DNA of 64,000 nt. Source: Ehretia macrophylla. Lineage: Eukaryota; Streptophyta; Magnoliopsida; Boraginales; Ehretiaceae. The notes under the pieces were generated by a model, which saw only the letters and a list, made by a program, of their open reading frames with translations, was not told where the DNA came from and ran no database searches. The stretch covers positions 9,537,001 through 9,601,000 of the forward strand of contig CM075778.1 in the NCBI GenBank assembly GCA_037974665.1, given 5' to 3'. The position numbers and the translations under genes are program-made. This document shows positions 1 through 11,100 of the stretch, piece by piece. Numbering within the stretch: position 1 is the first letter of the stretch; every line of letters begins with the position of its first letter.

Positions 1-542
1 CTGCAAACAAATGGAGCCTAAAATTCTAAAGTTTGCAATGTTTTTACGGCAAACAAATGGAGCCTAAAATTCTAAGCTTTGCAATGTGTAGTGGGAACTC
101 TTAACTAAACATATTGGAGGTGGTGTCCACATCCATATTGGAAATTGTGCATGGTTATGGTTAGTCTCTAGTGTATAATATAGTACTCCTAAAATCTCAT
201 GTCCTTACGAGTTTGTTCAACTGGAAAGCATCTCATTTTCAGACCACGCTTTCCCAGAAGAAAGAATAAGCTTCGAGGGTCAAATGTATGACTGTAACGC
301 AAAGTTTGCTTTCTTGATTGCCAAGTAACTGATACAATTAAAAACGAAAGTGAATGTAAGACTCAAGGCAAGGCCTCTATATCTTCAAATCTGCGTGGCT
401 CGAGGATTTTAATTGAACCATGTTGAATAATTTTGGTCAGTTTTTATTCACTGCATTGCAGAGTCTTAGTCAACAGCCACATGCTTTAATTTGTATAGCC
501 AGTGAGGTTGCACATTTTCAAGTAACGAAAGCAGAGGGTATA
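1..542. other. Intergenic sequence, no gene seen
   Basis: No reading frame of gene-like length or composition and no recognisable RNA gene was found here. The right edge (531-542) is the left copy of a target-site duplication belonging to the neighbouring retroposon. The stretch could contain part of a flanking gene's untranslated or regulatory sequence beyond the window, but nothing shows this. Confidence 0.5.
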
Positions 543-775
543 ACCTCCAAATACATGGTTTAGTAGTAGTGAGGTGAAATTGCTTTTACGAGATTACAAG
601 TTTGACACTTCTTATTATTCTGGAGTTTCATTCTTGATTGACTTGGTCCATGAGTGCGGGTGCATCACTGCATTCGGGAGTTTACCAGTTGATGGTCAAA
701 TTCTGCCAGATAATTTGGTGATCCAATTCTACTAACTGAGTTCCCATATCATCCAAAAAAAAAAAAAAAAAAAAA
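543..775 (+). mobile_element. Short retroposed sequence with A-tail and 12-bp target duplication
   Basis: The segment ends in a run of about 21 A residues (755-775). It is flanked by GCAGAGGGTATA at 531-542 and GCAGAGGTTATA at 776-787, which match at 11 of 12 positions and indicate target-primed retroposition. Inside it, one frame stays open for about 60 codons up to TAA near 733-735. I do not recognise the peptide. It may be the 3' end of a LINE, a SINE, or a retroposed piece of a cellular mRNA. Calling it a retroposon is well supported by tail plus duplication; the source is not known. Confidence 0.65.
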
Positions 776-1265
776 GCAGAGGTTATAGCATCATATTAGC
801 AGTTCATGAGATTGTCCTCAAATGTGTCCATAAAGAAATGGTATTTTGTTGAAATCGAGTTGCTGGTGTTTGTTTCAGATAACAATGATTTCGCATATTT
901 GAGGTAATGTGTACCAAAATTTTGGGATTAGTTGAAACCCGGACGATTGTATTTGTTAAGAAATATGAGATTTTCTTTTTTTTTTAAAATGATATTAAGA
1001 ATAGTTTAGAATTTTATATAGTGGTTTAGGAGTATATTTTTCTGTGTGAGAGGGATTTTATAGTGTAAGAACCCCTCATGTGATCCGATTTAAATACGAA
1101 AACTGAGAATAAAAATTTGAAATCAAGGTGAATGAGACCGAGATATTGAAAAGAGAAATGAGTCCCACATGAATAAATAAAACTAGATTAAAACCCAATT
1201 TTGATATTATATTAAATGAACATAAAATCACCTCGATAATAGAATCCCAAGACTTTCATTTTATG

Positions 1266-1480
1266 TTTTTTTGGTCAAATGAAATTGCATTGCATAAAAC
1301 AGAAATTACAAACAGTTAGTCTATACTTGTTGGCTCATGGTTTGCTCTAAGCAGATTACAAAATTCAAAAGGAAGAACATCTAGCCCGTTTTGAATAATG
1401 CCACCATGGAGTTTCTTCCTTACCAACCAATCTGCAAGTTTATTCCCCGACCTCTTAATCCAGGACAACCTTATAAATCA
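1266..1480 (-). mobile_element. 5'-truncated LINE remnant, end of RNase H domain
   Basis: On the minus strand a frame near 1322-1475 reads like the C-terminal end of the RNase H-like domain at the 3' end of plant L1-type LINEs, with the hallmark block RSGNKLADWLVRK. Then come a stop and a short tail resembling those of other plant LINEs, ending TTTCATTTGACC followed by A residues (T-run near 1266-1272 on the plus strand). The rest of the element is missing, as is usual for 5'-truncated insertions. No clear target duplication was identified. Confidence 0.6.
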
Positions 1481-2059
1481 TAAATTATTTAATATAATAC
1501 TAATTAATTTTAGGATGAAACTCTATATTTCTTAACACTATCTTTTAAATTTACGAGCTCTATTGTTCGTCCACCCATCTCAACATGTGAAAAATTTTGG
1601 TTGGATATCAAACCAAGTGACGAGCACTGTGTAGGAATAAAAGGGCAACAACATTGGTAACCTGCAACTAACAAACAACACAAAAGTTCAAATCCAAAAA
1701 AACATGATCGACCTAGTCTGAAAACCAAGCATATTAAGGGGAAACTAGTTAGTTAGGCTCCCATGGAGTGTGGGCCCCACATGAGGTGGGTCGTACTCAT
1801 ACAGTCGGGCCCGGACATAAAGTCGACTTGACTGAAAAGTATAAAGTAGATAAAACTGTACTGCATGAAGTGAATTGTCTGTCACGTAAAATAAACTCTT
1901 CAAAACATTAGGATAGATGTCAGACTCTAATATGGGGATCGGCCCACACACACTCACGGCCAAACATCCATCCCGAGATTTGTAAGAGGTTTCATATCGT
2001 AAAGGAGAAGGAAAGAAATGTTGATCTATCATTTCCTGAGCTGTCGAATACTGGTCTTG

Positions 2060-5000
2060 TTACAATGTAGGAATAGACTTGGCCCGAATGAACTGTTTGA
2101 GAAGGGCCTTCTCCTCATCAATGCGTTTTCTCTCTTCACTGTCTTTTGGCTTGATTTTTCTCTTCTCTTCCAATAACCACTTGAATAGCTCCCGCTGATG
2201 ATCCTCTGGTATCGGCTCACGTAGCTTTGAAGGCTCAATGATAGGTGGAGGGATCACTGGCTTTTCAGTAACTGCAGCAATTGTAGCAGTGGTCGGAACA
2301 GAAGTGGCGATGTCAAGCCCTTCTTCCTCAGTGCCCACATCTTTCTTTTTGGTTCTCAGGAAAAGATATGCTGCAAAAAGAGAAAACAGCCTTATAGTAT
2401 CAATATTTCTTTCACGGTAAAATCATCATCGCTATTTTTGTCCATTTCCATTTTCCTTCTGCTTTTTTTTTTCTTTTTCCCTTGTTTTTTTTTTTTTTGA
2501 TTAGGAAAGAGTAGGAAACTATACATTCTCAGGACCACCATTGTCCTCATACTATGGTTAGCTACTTCGATATACACTAGAGCCAAGAGAAAATTATAGT
2601 TGTATCAACGATGTTATAGCAATAGATCAGAAGACACAAAAGAAAAAGAAAAAAAAAAAGAAAAAAAAAAAAAAGAAGACGAAGAATGTAAAACGAAACA
2701 AACAATTTGATAATTACTGGCAATAATGAAGCATTTTCTTGATTTTATGACAACTGACTAACTTTCAATCAGTCAATTTATCACGTGAAAATTCTTCTTG
2801 AAATTTCTAATGGAACTATAGCCACAAAGTATAATAGAAAAATTCTGAACTATTATCTGATGAAGCGAAAAGAATAAAAGAATAAGTGGAGATGGTAATT
2901 TAAACATTTATTTTCAAGTTAACACTGGAATATTAAGACCGAGAATACTGATGAAGTGTATGTAATACTCTACACCAGGATTGACGAGCGAAGTTAGCGA
3001 AAAAGGATAAAAACTGACACAATCTAGTGGGACATAGATCAACAGGTAATATCTTACCTGCAGTTACACTACAAATCTTACCTGACATAAGAAGAAAAAA
3101 AACAGAGGAACAAATATAAGGGTCAATTCTCAAGTTCCAATTTCATCACATAAACCTGCTGCTTTCTCTTCATATCGATTGGTCCAAAATGGGTAAAATA
3201 ATCCAGTAGGACGTTCAATGGTCCAATGGTCTCGAAAGAAAAGAAGGGGGTTGCTCTCGAAAACTCAACATCCAAGCATCACTGAGAGAATTCCCACATC
3301 ATCCCTTTTACTACCATAACCCTTTCCTGACCACAGTGACCAGCCCCCACCACCACCATCTATAACATATGATGGTAGCCATCGTCCACATGCATACCAC
3401 CGTAATTTTCGTAATTATAACTCCCTAAAGCCCCTAAAATCTGAGGTCATTATTATGTTCAACTCATGTGGAGATCTAAGCAAGAACATCAGCAGAATCA
3501 CACACATTTGCCACTGGCAGATATCATTCATCCATGAAAAGCCAACAACAATAACGACACAAGCATCCTGCTGCATAATTTCCCCACTGCAGCCAATCAA
3601 GGATGTTGACTGACTGAGATTTCTATGCACAATTTGTTATTGGGTTTAGTTCTTCTAAATTAATAATGATGAACAATAACTATAAAAGACAAAAGAATTC
3701 CAGAAGAGAGAGAGAGAGAGAGTACAAATGGCAACTTCATATTTAAACATAACATATACTCTTTGACATGATTTTGACAATCTAAATGGACCATCAAGAA
3801 TTTGACCAATTTGATATATATGAAAAGTAGTAGGAGGTTCGGTGATGCAATAAGAAGGGGCCAAAAGTAGTAGGAGGTCTAACATCTGAAAGATGAAGGT
3901 AGTTTCGACAAATAATTATGTCAGTCCAGCTTTCATCTCTTGTGAAGTGTTAAATTGCTATGCCAAGCTTCAAAATGCGATGACATTTCACTTTAAGTCA
4001 CTTGCATTCAAGTGACTTGCTCAATTTACACCTTTTTGGTTTAATCTCCTACATGCTGATATTTAATAGGACAGCCATGAAATCAAGCAATCAAGGAAAA
4101 TTGACAGCACATTTGTGGTTGAAATTTATTTGGTCTTCTCATATTCTTATCTTAAACCTATTCCATGGCACAACTTTCCTGACATATGGCACAAGATCAG
4201 CCTTTACATGGCTGCATTTGCTATGCCAAAGTCGAAATTCATTAGTAAGAGACATTAATTTCGTGTTTCTCTTTTCTTTTCCATATATCATAAACTATGG
4301 GCTCTCTTGCACAGACATAGAAACAACATTGCGGACATGGCACGACACAAACACGGGACATGGTAAATTTCTATGAAGTATAGCACGGTGAGATGTTCTA
4401 TCTTTATCATGTAAGTTTGTACTAGTTTCAACTTTCAATCCTAGTGTCTTTATTAGATGTGTTGCATATGTGTGTCCAACAAGCCTAAGATTTCTAGTGT
4501 GTGTGTTGGACACAGGTGTCCGAATAATTCCTTTTTGTTTTCATTTTTGGACACGTATCTTATGTACTTGACATGTGTCTGAGGCGCGTCCAACGAGTGT
4601 CGTGTCTGATATATGGACATGACATCCTTAAGATAGGCCGGTCAAAGAAAAACAAGGCACAGTAAAGTGTCCATGCCGAAACATCATCCTTAGAGAAGTG
4701 CTCATGCATCATAGCTATGCTTATAAACACCAATAACATTACCTAATCCATTAGCAAGATATGCACCATCACATAAGAAGGCCAGAGTACTAAGCATGCA
4801 ATTTAGTGTCTTTTGTACATTAGCCACCTCAAAATATCAAGATTTCAATTAAGTATATGTGGTGTGAATATATATATGTACGTATATAATTTTTATCATT
4901 CTCTCCCAAATAATGAATCAACACAAATACAAAAAAAGGGAATAGGTGAAGCAAATCATAAATAGCTTTGCTCGCAAAATATTTCCTGAAGTTTAGATTT

Positions 5001-6499
5001 TAATCAAACTTCATGAAGTATGAAACTTCACAAATAAACTGAAATGGTGAAACTAAAGCAACAAGCCCGGAATCATATTATACATATTAATCTTTAAGTG
5101 GCCCAGTTAACAACATAGACTCCAGAAAGTTATTGCATTCTAGGAACAAATACAATTATCAATTCACCAACAATGTTCGCAATAATGTTTTATCCAAAAT
5201 GCCCTAGATCATGAAACTGACAATTCAGCTATACGACTAAACTGAACATTAATTTGCATATAAACAGATATAAGCAAGTACATATACATGCATACATACA
5301 GACACACGCATATGCAAATAAGAGTTAACCAAAATGCCCTAGACCACGATACTAGCAATCTACCTATACAACTAAACTTGACAATAATTCTAACTATAAT
5401 GAACAGATATAAGCAAGTGCATATCGTGATGTCCCACATTGGTGGGAGACATAAGTGAATAATTTTTCAGTGAGTGGTGCATTTAAGTAATAAATCAGGT
5501 TAATCATTTAGGATTAGTGTATTTGAGGTCCAAAAACAGTTATCCTTTAAGCCCACAACACTAATCCCACTAGTGGACCGGGATCATGAAACATATACAG
5601 GAATATACATACACATATCATATACAATATGATTTATACACACGTGTATGAATTTTCCAAAATGCCCTAGATCGCCAAAGTAACAATTCACCTATTAGAC
5701 TAAACTTAAATATCATTCTGCATAAACAGATATAAGCAAGTGCAAATACATACACACTCACACAGATATAAGCAAGTGCATATACATACATACATACATA
5801 TATATATATATACACACATATACATATCTATTTTTTATGTATGTATCATGTATATTTGTACACACAATACATATATGTACAAACATATATAAGCAATATA
5901 CATCTATTAGACTAAACTTAATTTTTTTTTTTTTCGAGAAATGACTTAAAACTTAATATTAAAACGCATAAAATAGATATAAGCAAGTGCATATACATAC
6001 ATACATACATACATACATAGATACACATATATCCATACATACATACATATATATATATATACACACATGTACATATCTATAGAGAGAGTGTGTGTACCTC
6101 CAATAGAGAAATTGACAGCCAAGAGGAGAGGCCAAAGGAACCTGTAACGGCGTGCAAAAGATTCCTTAGGTGGCTGAGGTGGCGCCGAAGCCGAAGCCGA
6201 ACCCGCCGTTGACGTGGCCATCGACGCAGAAGCCGAAGACGATGACGATGGAGACGGCGATGCTGACGCTTGCGATTGCTTCAGCTGTGCTGTAATGTCA
6301 TCATTCAATACATCCACAGCATATCATATAATAATAAAAATAATCAAAGTAATCAAATAAATTATAATAATAGCAATAGATAATAAGTGCAAAAAGATTC
6401 TTCTTAGTTGGCGAAGAAATTAATAATAATAACAAAAAAAAAAGAATAAAATTTACATTTCTTAGGCTTGTTGACGAAAAGCTTCGGAGCTTCACTCAT
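2060..6499 (-). CDS. Uncharacterised single-pass membrane protein, 3 exons, 181 aa
   Basis: Exons are 6499-6457, 6289-6098 and 2370-2060 (stop at the low end), with GT..AG junctions in frame, giving 181 residues. The protein starts MSEAPKLFVNKPKK. Next is a low-complexity Ser/Ala/Pro segment (about residues 20-58), then a basic patch and one hydrophobic helix at about 65-84 (FLWPLLLAVNF), followed by RTKKKD. The C-terminal half is highly charged (LFKWLLEEKRK to FIRAKSIPTL) and probably helical. The start is the first ATG of the short first exon. The conserved-looking parts are the first 14 residues, the membrane helix and the C-terminus. I recognise it as a plant-type protein of unknown function and assign no role. 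Intron 2 is 3.7 kb and repeat-rich. The gene is divergent from the Mini-RNase III gene. Confidence 0.8.
3704..3721. repeat. (GA)n microsatellite
   Basis: A run of AG dinucleotides lies in the long second intron of the 181-aa membrane-protein gene (about nine units). It is likely to be length-polymorphic. Confidence 0.9.
4290..4640. repeat. Degenerate GGACAC/GTGTCC-rich dispersed repeat in intron
   Basis: Within intron 2 of the 181-aa gene, words such as GGACATGG, GGACACAGGTGTCC, GGACACGTATC, GACATGTGTCTG and GTGTCGTGTC recur on both strands. The composition differs from the surrounding AT-rich intron. It resembles dispersed, probably transposon-derived repeats of plant genomes. No clear ends or target duplication were found, so the class is unknown. 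Confidence 0.4.
5185..6060. repeat. Intronic array of degenerate repeats with ACAT microsatellites
   Basis: At least four degenerate copies of a unit are present in the 3.7-kb intron, starting near 5190, 5331, 5650 and 5905. A full unit holds the words CCAAAATGCCCTAGA, then ACTAAACTT, then ACAGATATAAGCAAGTGCA, then an (ACAT)n/(AT)n tail. The last copy is truncated at its start. Spacing is irregular because about 165 bp of other sequence (5427-5592) sits between copies two and three. Confidence 0.8.
5427..5592 (+). mobile_element. Possible short LTR/TRIM-like insertion
   Basis: The segment starts TGATGTCCCACATT, with a small palindrome (TCCCAC / GTGGGA), and interrupts the surrounding repeat array. 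A related start (TGATGTCCCACATTTG) occurs at 9281. Starts of this kind occur in plant LTR or TRIM elements. I do not see a convincing target duplication and the right end is a guess. Confidence 0.35.
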
Positions 6500-6860
6500 T
6501 GTTGCTACTGAGTTGATTGATTGATTGATTAATTTCGTGAAGTTTTGATTTGTTTGTAATTTTTTTTTTTGGTAAAATTTGTTTGAAATTTTTTTTTTTT
6601 TTGGTGAAATATGTTTGTAATTTACTCAGCTGCTTTTGCTGCTGAATGTCGCATTCATTTCATTTTTCTTCTCTGGGTTTTTAGTTCATAGTCAATTGTG
6701 AGATGGAACGACGTCGTATTTAGGGCAAATAATTCATTTTTTTTTTTTTTTCTTTTTGTTGGGTGGGGGTGGGGGTGGGGGTGGGGGGGGGGGGGGGGGT
6801 GGCGCAGAGTGAATTAAATTTAATACACGTTACTAACTAGTGTTATTTAATGTTTTGATT
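6500..6860. promoter_or_regulatory. Upstream region of the 181-aa gene, T-tracts and G-tract
   Basis: This is the 5' flank of the minus-strand gene starting at 6499. It contains several T runs (about 6560-6602 and 6738-6756 on the plus strand) and a strongly G-rich tract at 6760-6800. No convincing TATA box was located. The distal end at 6849-6860 is the left target duplication of the LINE insertion. Confidence 0.5.
6760..6800 (+). other. G-run tract, potential G-quadruplex
   Basis: The tract is GGG T GGGGG T GGGGG T GGGGG T followed by an unbroken run of about 18 G, then T and GG. It has many runs of three or more G separated by single T, the classic pattern for intramolecular G-quadruplexes. 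It lies about 260 bp upstream of the start codon of the 181-aa gene, with the G-rich strand opposite to that gene's coding strand. Confidence 0.8.
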
Positions 6861-7382
6861 TAATGTGGATGCTGCAGAAGCTGGTCGTGGAAAATTTGCA
6901 TTGGCGGCTGTCTGCAGGGATTCTTCTGGGTCCATCCTACATGAGGTTGCAAGTTTTGTTTCTTGTAGCTCTGTGTTACTAGCTGAAACTTATGCTATTA
7001 GGCTTGCCTGCCTGTTTGCTAAAAGTTTAGCTCTTGACTTCATCATTTTTGAGAATGATGCATCTGTAGTCCATAGTGCAATTGTTTCACAAACAAATTT
7101 AATCTGGTGGAAAGCGAAGCCCATTGTGGAAGACATCAAATCAATTGCAGCTGAGATCAACCATTATTGATTTCAGTGTTCCAAGAGGACTGCCAACAAA
7201 GTTGCGGACTGGGTTGCTAAAAGTAAAGCTAAGAATTTGTTAGCTGTTGACTGGTTTATCAATATCTCTCCTGCTCTTAAGGCTCTGCTTGATGCAGATC
7301 TCTGCCCCTCGGGGATTGGTTAGTTTCATTGTATTTCTTTGCGTTCATGTGAATGAAATTGCTTTTTTCACCAAAAAAAAAA
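6861..7382 (+). mobile_element. 5'-truncated LINE with RNase H fragment and 12-bp target duplication
   Basis: A plus-strand frame from about 6865 encodes part of an RNase H-like domain typical of the 3' end of plant LINEs. A single in-frame stop (near 7168-7170) interrupts it; beyond this the same frame continues with NKVADWVAKSKAK and ends around 7322. A short 3' tail with GAATGAAATTGC and CACC leads into an A-run (about 7373-7384). AATGTTTTGATT occurs at 6849-6860 and again at 7383-7394, an exact 12-bp target duplication. The insertion is in the shared upstream region of two divergent genes. It is dead: only the last portion of ORF2 is present. Confidence 0.85.
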
Positions 7383-7423
7383 AATGTTTTGATTCGATCA
7401 GCACAAACTAAATGGTGCTAGTT

Positions 7424-7775
7424 AGGACAAGCTCAATAGGATTTTAAAATGTAAAATTTTTTATTTTTGAACATTTTTATACTTTTTTAAAGCCTCAAAC
7501 TCTAAAATATAATACTATTTATAAAAAAAAATACCTAAAATTCACCACTTTTAGATTAAAAGATGCCAAATGTTCAACAAATTTGCTGAACATTTTAGAA
7601 TATGGGATTCTATTTTGACATTTTTTAATTCAAAAGTAATAAATCTCACATACTTTTTTCATAAATAGAATTACTTTTTTAGAGTCACTTTTTAGAATTT
7701 TGGACTTTAAAAAAATATAAAAATACTCAAAAATAAAAAAATTTACATTTTAAAACCCCCATTAAAAATAGTCTT
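7424..7775. mobile_element. Hairpin MITE of about 350 bp
   Basis: The two halves are inverted copies of each other. The left arm, starting near CAATAGGATTTTAAAATG, is mirrored by the right arm ending CATTTTAAAACCCCCATT, and similarity continues through most of the element (for example GTTCAACAAATTTG against CAAATTTGCTGAAC in the middle). This nearly complete inverted repeat would fold into a long hairpin if transcribed. The ends resemble the MITE at 50755-51075. No clear target duplication was seen, so the superfamily is unassigned and the edges are approximate. Confidence 0.65.
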
Positions 7776-8118
7776 AACATTTTGATTTATCCCTATTTAA
7801 CTAACATACTCCCTTTTAACCTCTCTCATACTTTCATATTAGTACTCCTTATTTGTTCATTTATAATTGAGTTAAATCCACACACTAACTCTATCTTTTA
7901 TCACAAGTGTCGCTTACTAACCCTCAACTTTAAAGTCACCACTTATTGCAGACATTTTGTTTCGCTAATGGAGAAATATTGACCAGTATAAAAAAATTAT
8001 AAAAGTTAAAAAACGTAAGAGGGCATTTAACCGATAAAAAATTTACCCCATTCTCCAATTTAGAAAAGAGTTGGAAGCTTTTTATAGTGGTAAATGTTAT
8101 CCCCCACCTAAACCCTCC

Positions 8119-11100
8119 ATGGCCGTGGCTTTTGGTGCTGCAATGCTTTCACTCCCACCACTTCACAACAGAGTGACTGTGAAGGCTTCTTCAGTCGACA
8201 CAAAGCAAAGGATTCCGTACAATCCCCACCGCACCTATCCCAAGAAACCACCACCTCAAACCACCCATGATGTCCCCACCTCAACCATTCGTACCGACAT
8301 CAACATTTCAGACCTCCTTAAACGCAACACCGTTACAAACTCTACTACCCAAGGTATGCACACCCAGGGCTGGAGTCAGGAATTTAATAAAAAATAGGGG
8401 ATGTTAATTTTTTATTTTTATTTTTTAGCGATACTACATAGATTTTTTTGAGAAAAAAAAAAAAAAAAAAAACCTTGGCCCTCCTAGCTTCGCCCCTTCG
8501 CAGGCGTGATTAGTGTCTTTGGAATCAAATCCATTGACCCGTTAATCCGGAGTTTTTATTTAAAATCACAACGCTAACTTATAAATCAATTTCACTTTAT
8601 TTCTCGTACAAATGTGGGACATCATAAAGTTACTCTATTAGTATTTAGTACAACTAGCATTTTTTCATGTAAGCATCATACACTTGTTTGCACGTACACA
8701 TGTATCTTAACATTATTTTTTGAATGAAAAATAACGTAGTTATTATTTACAAAATGGTACAAAATGGAATATCATTGATTAAAAGGCCATTTTGTGTTAA
8801 GAGTGTCGCATAATTAAGCTTAAAATTAGTCTTCTTTATTTTTTTGCACGTTATATTTGACTTTTTTACAACATGGGATTGAAGTGTTTAATTTTGATAT
8901 GAACAGCGGAGGTAGTGGAAAGTACATATATGGGGTACGAGACGTGGCTGCCAAGTCCGCCTAAGGTGGAGAAGCCTCGATCAGTACTCAACGCGGCAGC
9001 ATTGGCGTATATTGGAGATTGCATTTATGAGGTTTTTGTTTTATTTCCTTGTACTTTATATTTTAGTTGTTTTTGTTGTTTTATTATATTTCAAAATTTT
9101 TATTGTCATTGCAGCAATTGCATTTCATTAATGTCTTTATTGGTAATATATATGAATGAGGTCATTTATTTGCAATATAATTTCTTCTTGATAAGATTTA
9201 GTCATTCGTTGATTATTGAAAAGTATATGAAGTGATCCTGTAGGGATCACTTATTGAGAATGAAAATTATGTTGTTTATGTGATGTCCCACATTTGTGGG
9301 AAACGGGATATGTGTGTAGTTTATAAGCTAGTGTTGTGAACTTTAGTAATAACTCGCGTTAAACCATTTTTGTTGTAGTGCACATTTGACTCAAGACATT
9401 ATACTCAATGTCACGACACTATGCTCGATCACAGGTCCGTTATGGACCTTGGGCCGGACAGGTTGCCCACAAAATCGAGAGCATTAAATAAGTTTTAGTA
9501 GATGGATTATGTAATAGTTCACATTAAGCGGTCTAGTACTAAATTAGAAAGGCTAAGCATATCAATCATCAGTTTGAGTAGCACATTTATGTTCACAGAA
9601 TCAGAATAGAGAAATACTCATTTCATTGCCTACCTGACCTTTGTGTTATATTTATATGTCTACCATTGCCTACCTGACCTTTGTGTTATATTTATATGTC
9701 TACCTTTTTCTTTCAAGCTTGTTTAGGTTTCTTATAAATGTTACTTTTGTTGCCTTTCGAAAAATATGCAGCTCTATGCTCGCAGACACTTTCTATTTCC
9801 TCCACTGAAAATTGAAGAATACAATGATTGCGTCATGGCGGTTGTACGTTGCGAGACTCAGGTATTTATAAGTACTTTTTTCGATGATCATAGAACTGTT
9901 TTTCTTGTAGTAATAGTATTTTGGCGTTTTCCGTTAAATGTGCCCGATGATAATGCTTACTTCTGCAACTTGGGTGTCATGGAGTTTAAGTTACTTGAGA
10001 TTCTTGGCAAATTGGCTATTTTGTGGGATGTTGGCTTCGGATTTATATGTCCTATACATAACATTGTCTCCATTTTCTTACCCTATGGAAGCATTTCAAA
10101 TATATGAGCCTGCTCTTAGTAGTTAAAGTTTAATGGTGTGTAAGTTCAAATCCCTCTTGTTCAGATTCTGTATGTGCACAAAGATGTTCAAGTAATGCAT
10201 GCTTTCTCCTTGACTAGCTCATGTACTAGTTTCCTTCGTTTATTTACTTTTAGAAGCCATTCCATTTCTGCTGTTCAACTGTATAGCCTGTTTCCGGTCC
10301 TAAACTCAGCAGGCAGTCCACTGTGGATTTCCCATCTGATGTGTGCACTGATTTGTATCAGCGCTTGCCAAGAGAGTCTATTTCTTGAGTCATAGTGCTG
10401 CCTCAAGAGAGTTGTCTGTCATTTTCTTATTCTACTTCTTTCTGTATTACTGATCTTCTTTTCTCTGCTATTGCAAGTTGCCAAAGTTCTAGTTGCTTAT
10501 GTAGTTGATATCTTGGAACGTGTCTTACCCTTGTCCTGCTTACTTTCTTCAGGATGCCATGCTGCAGAAGCTTATTAATGATAATTGTTTGTCAGAAGAA
10601 GAAAGGTTTGTTCTATGTTATTTCTTCTCTCATTTTCATTGTTTACATCATCATCAATTTGGGGAAGCTCCATTCTCATTGTTGATATGATGAGAACTTG
10701 GTTGATTGGATATTCATTTTTCATTTTCAATTTCATCACTATTTTCTGCAATCCTTCTCCATTGTTCCCTTTTCTTGTTGTAATTCTTAGTCAACTGTTT
10801 CTCTTAACTTCGTGTTTCCGTAGCTTGGATAACATGTTTATCAAAAAGAGTTATCTTGAGAGAATGACTATTTTGCACAAAAAGGATACATATGTGTGCA
10901 CATTTCAGGGCAGGGTTGAGCTTATACATGGCTATGAACATTTATTAGGGCTAAGAGAACTAGATAAGTGTTTCTCTGGAAGTATCAGTCCCTGACATTG
11001 TCAAGTTCACATAGAGCATTGTGCTACGCTTTTAACGTCATACAAATGACTACTTTAAGTAATGGATTTCTGATAAGAATCTTCTACAGGAATGTTCTTC

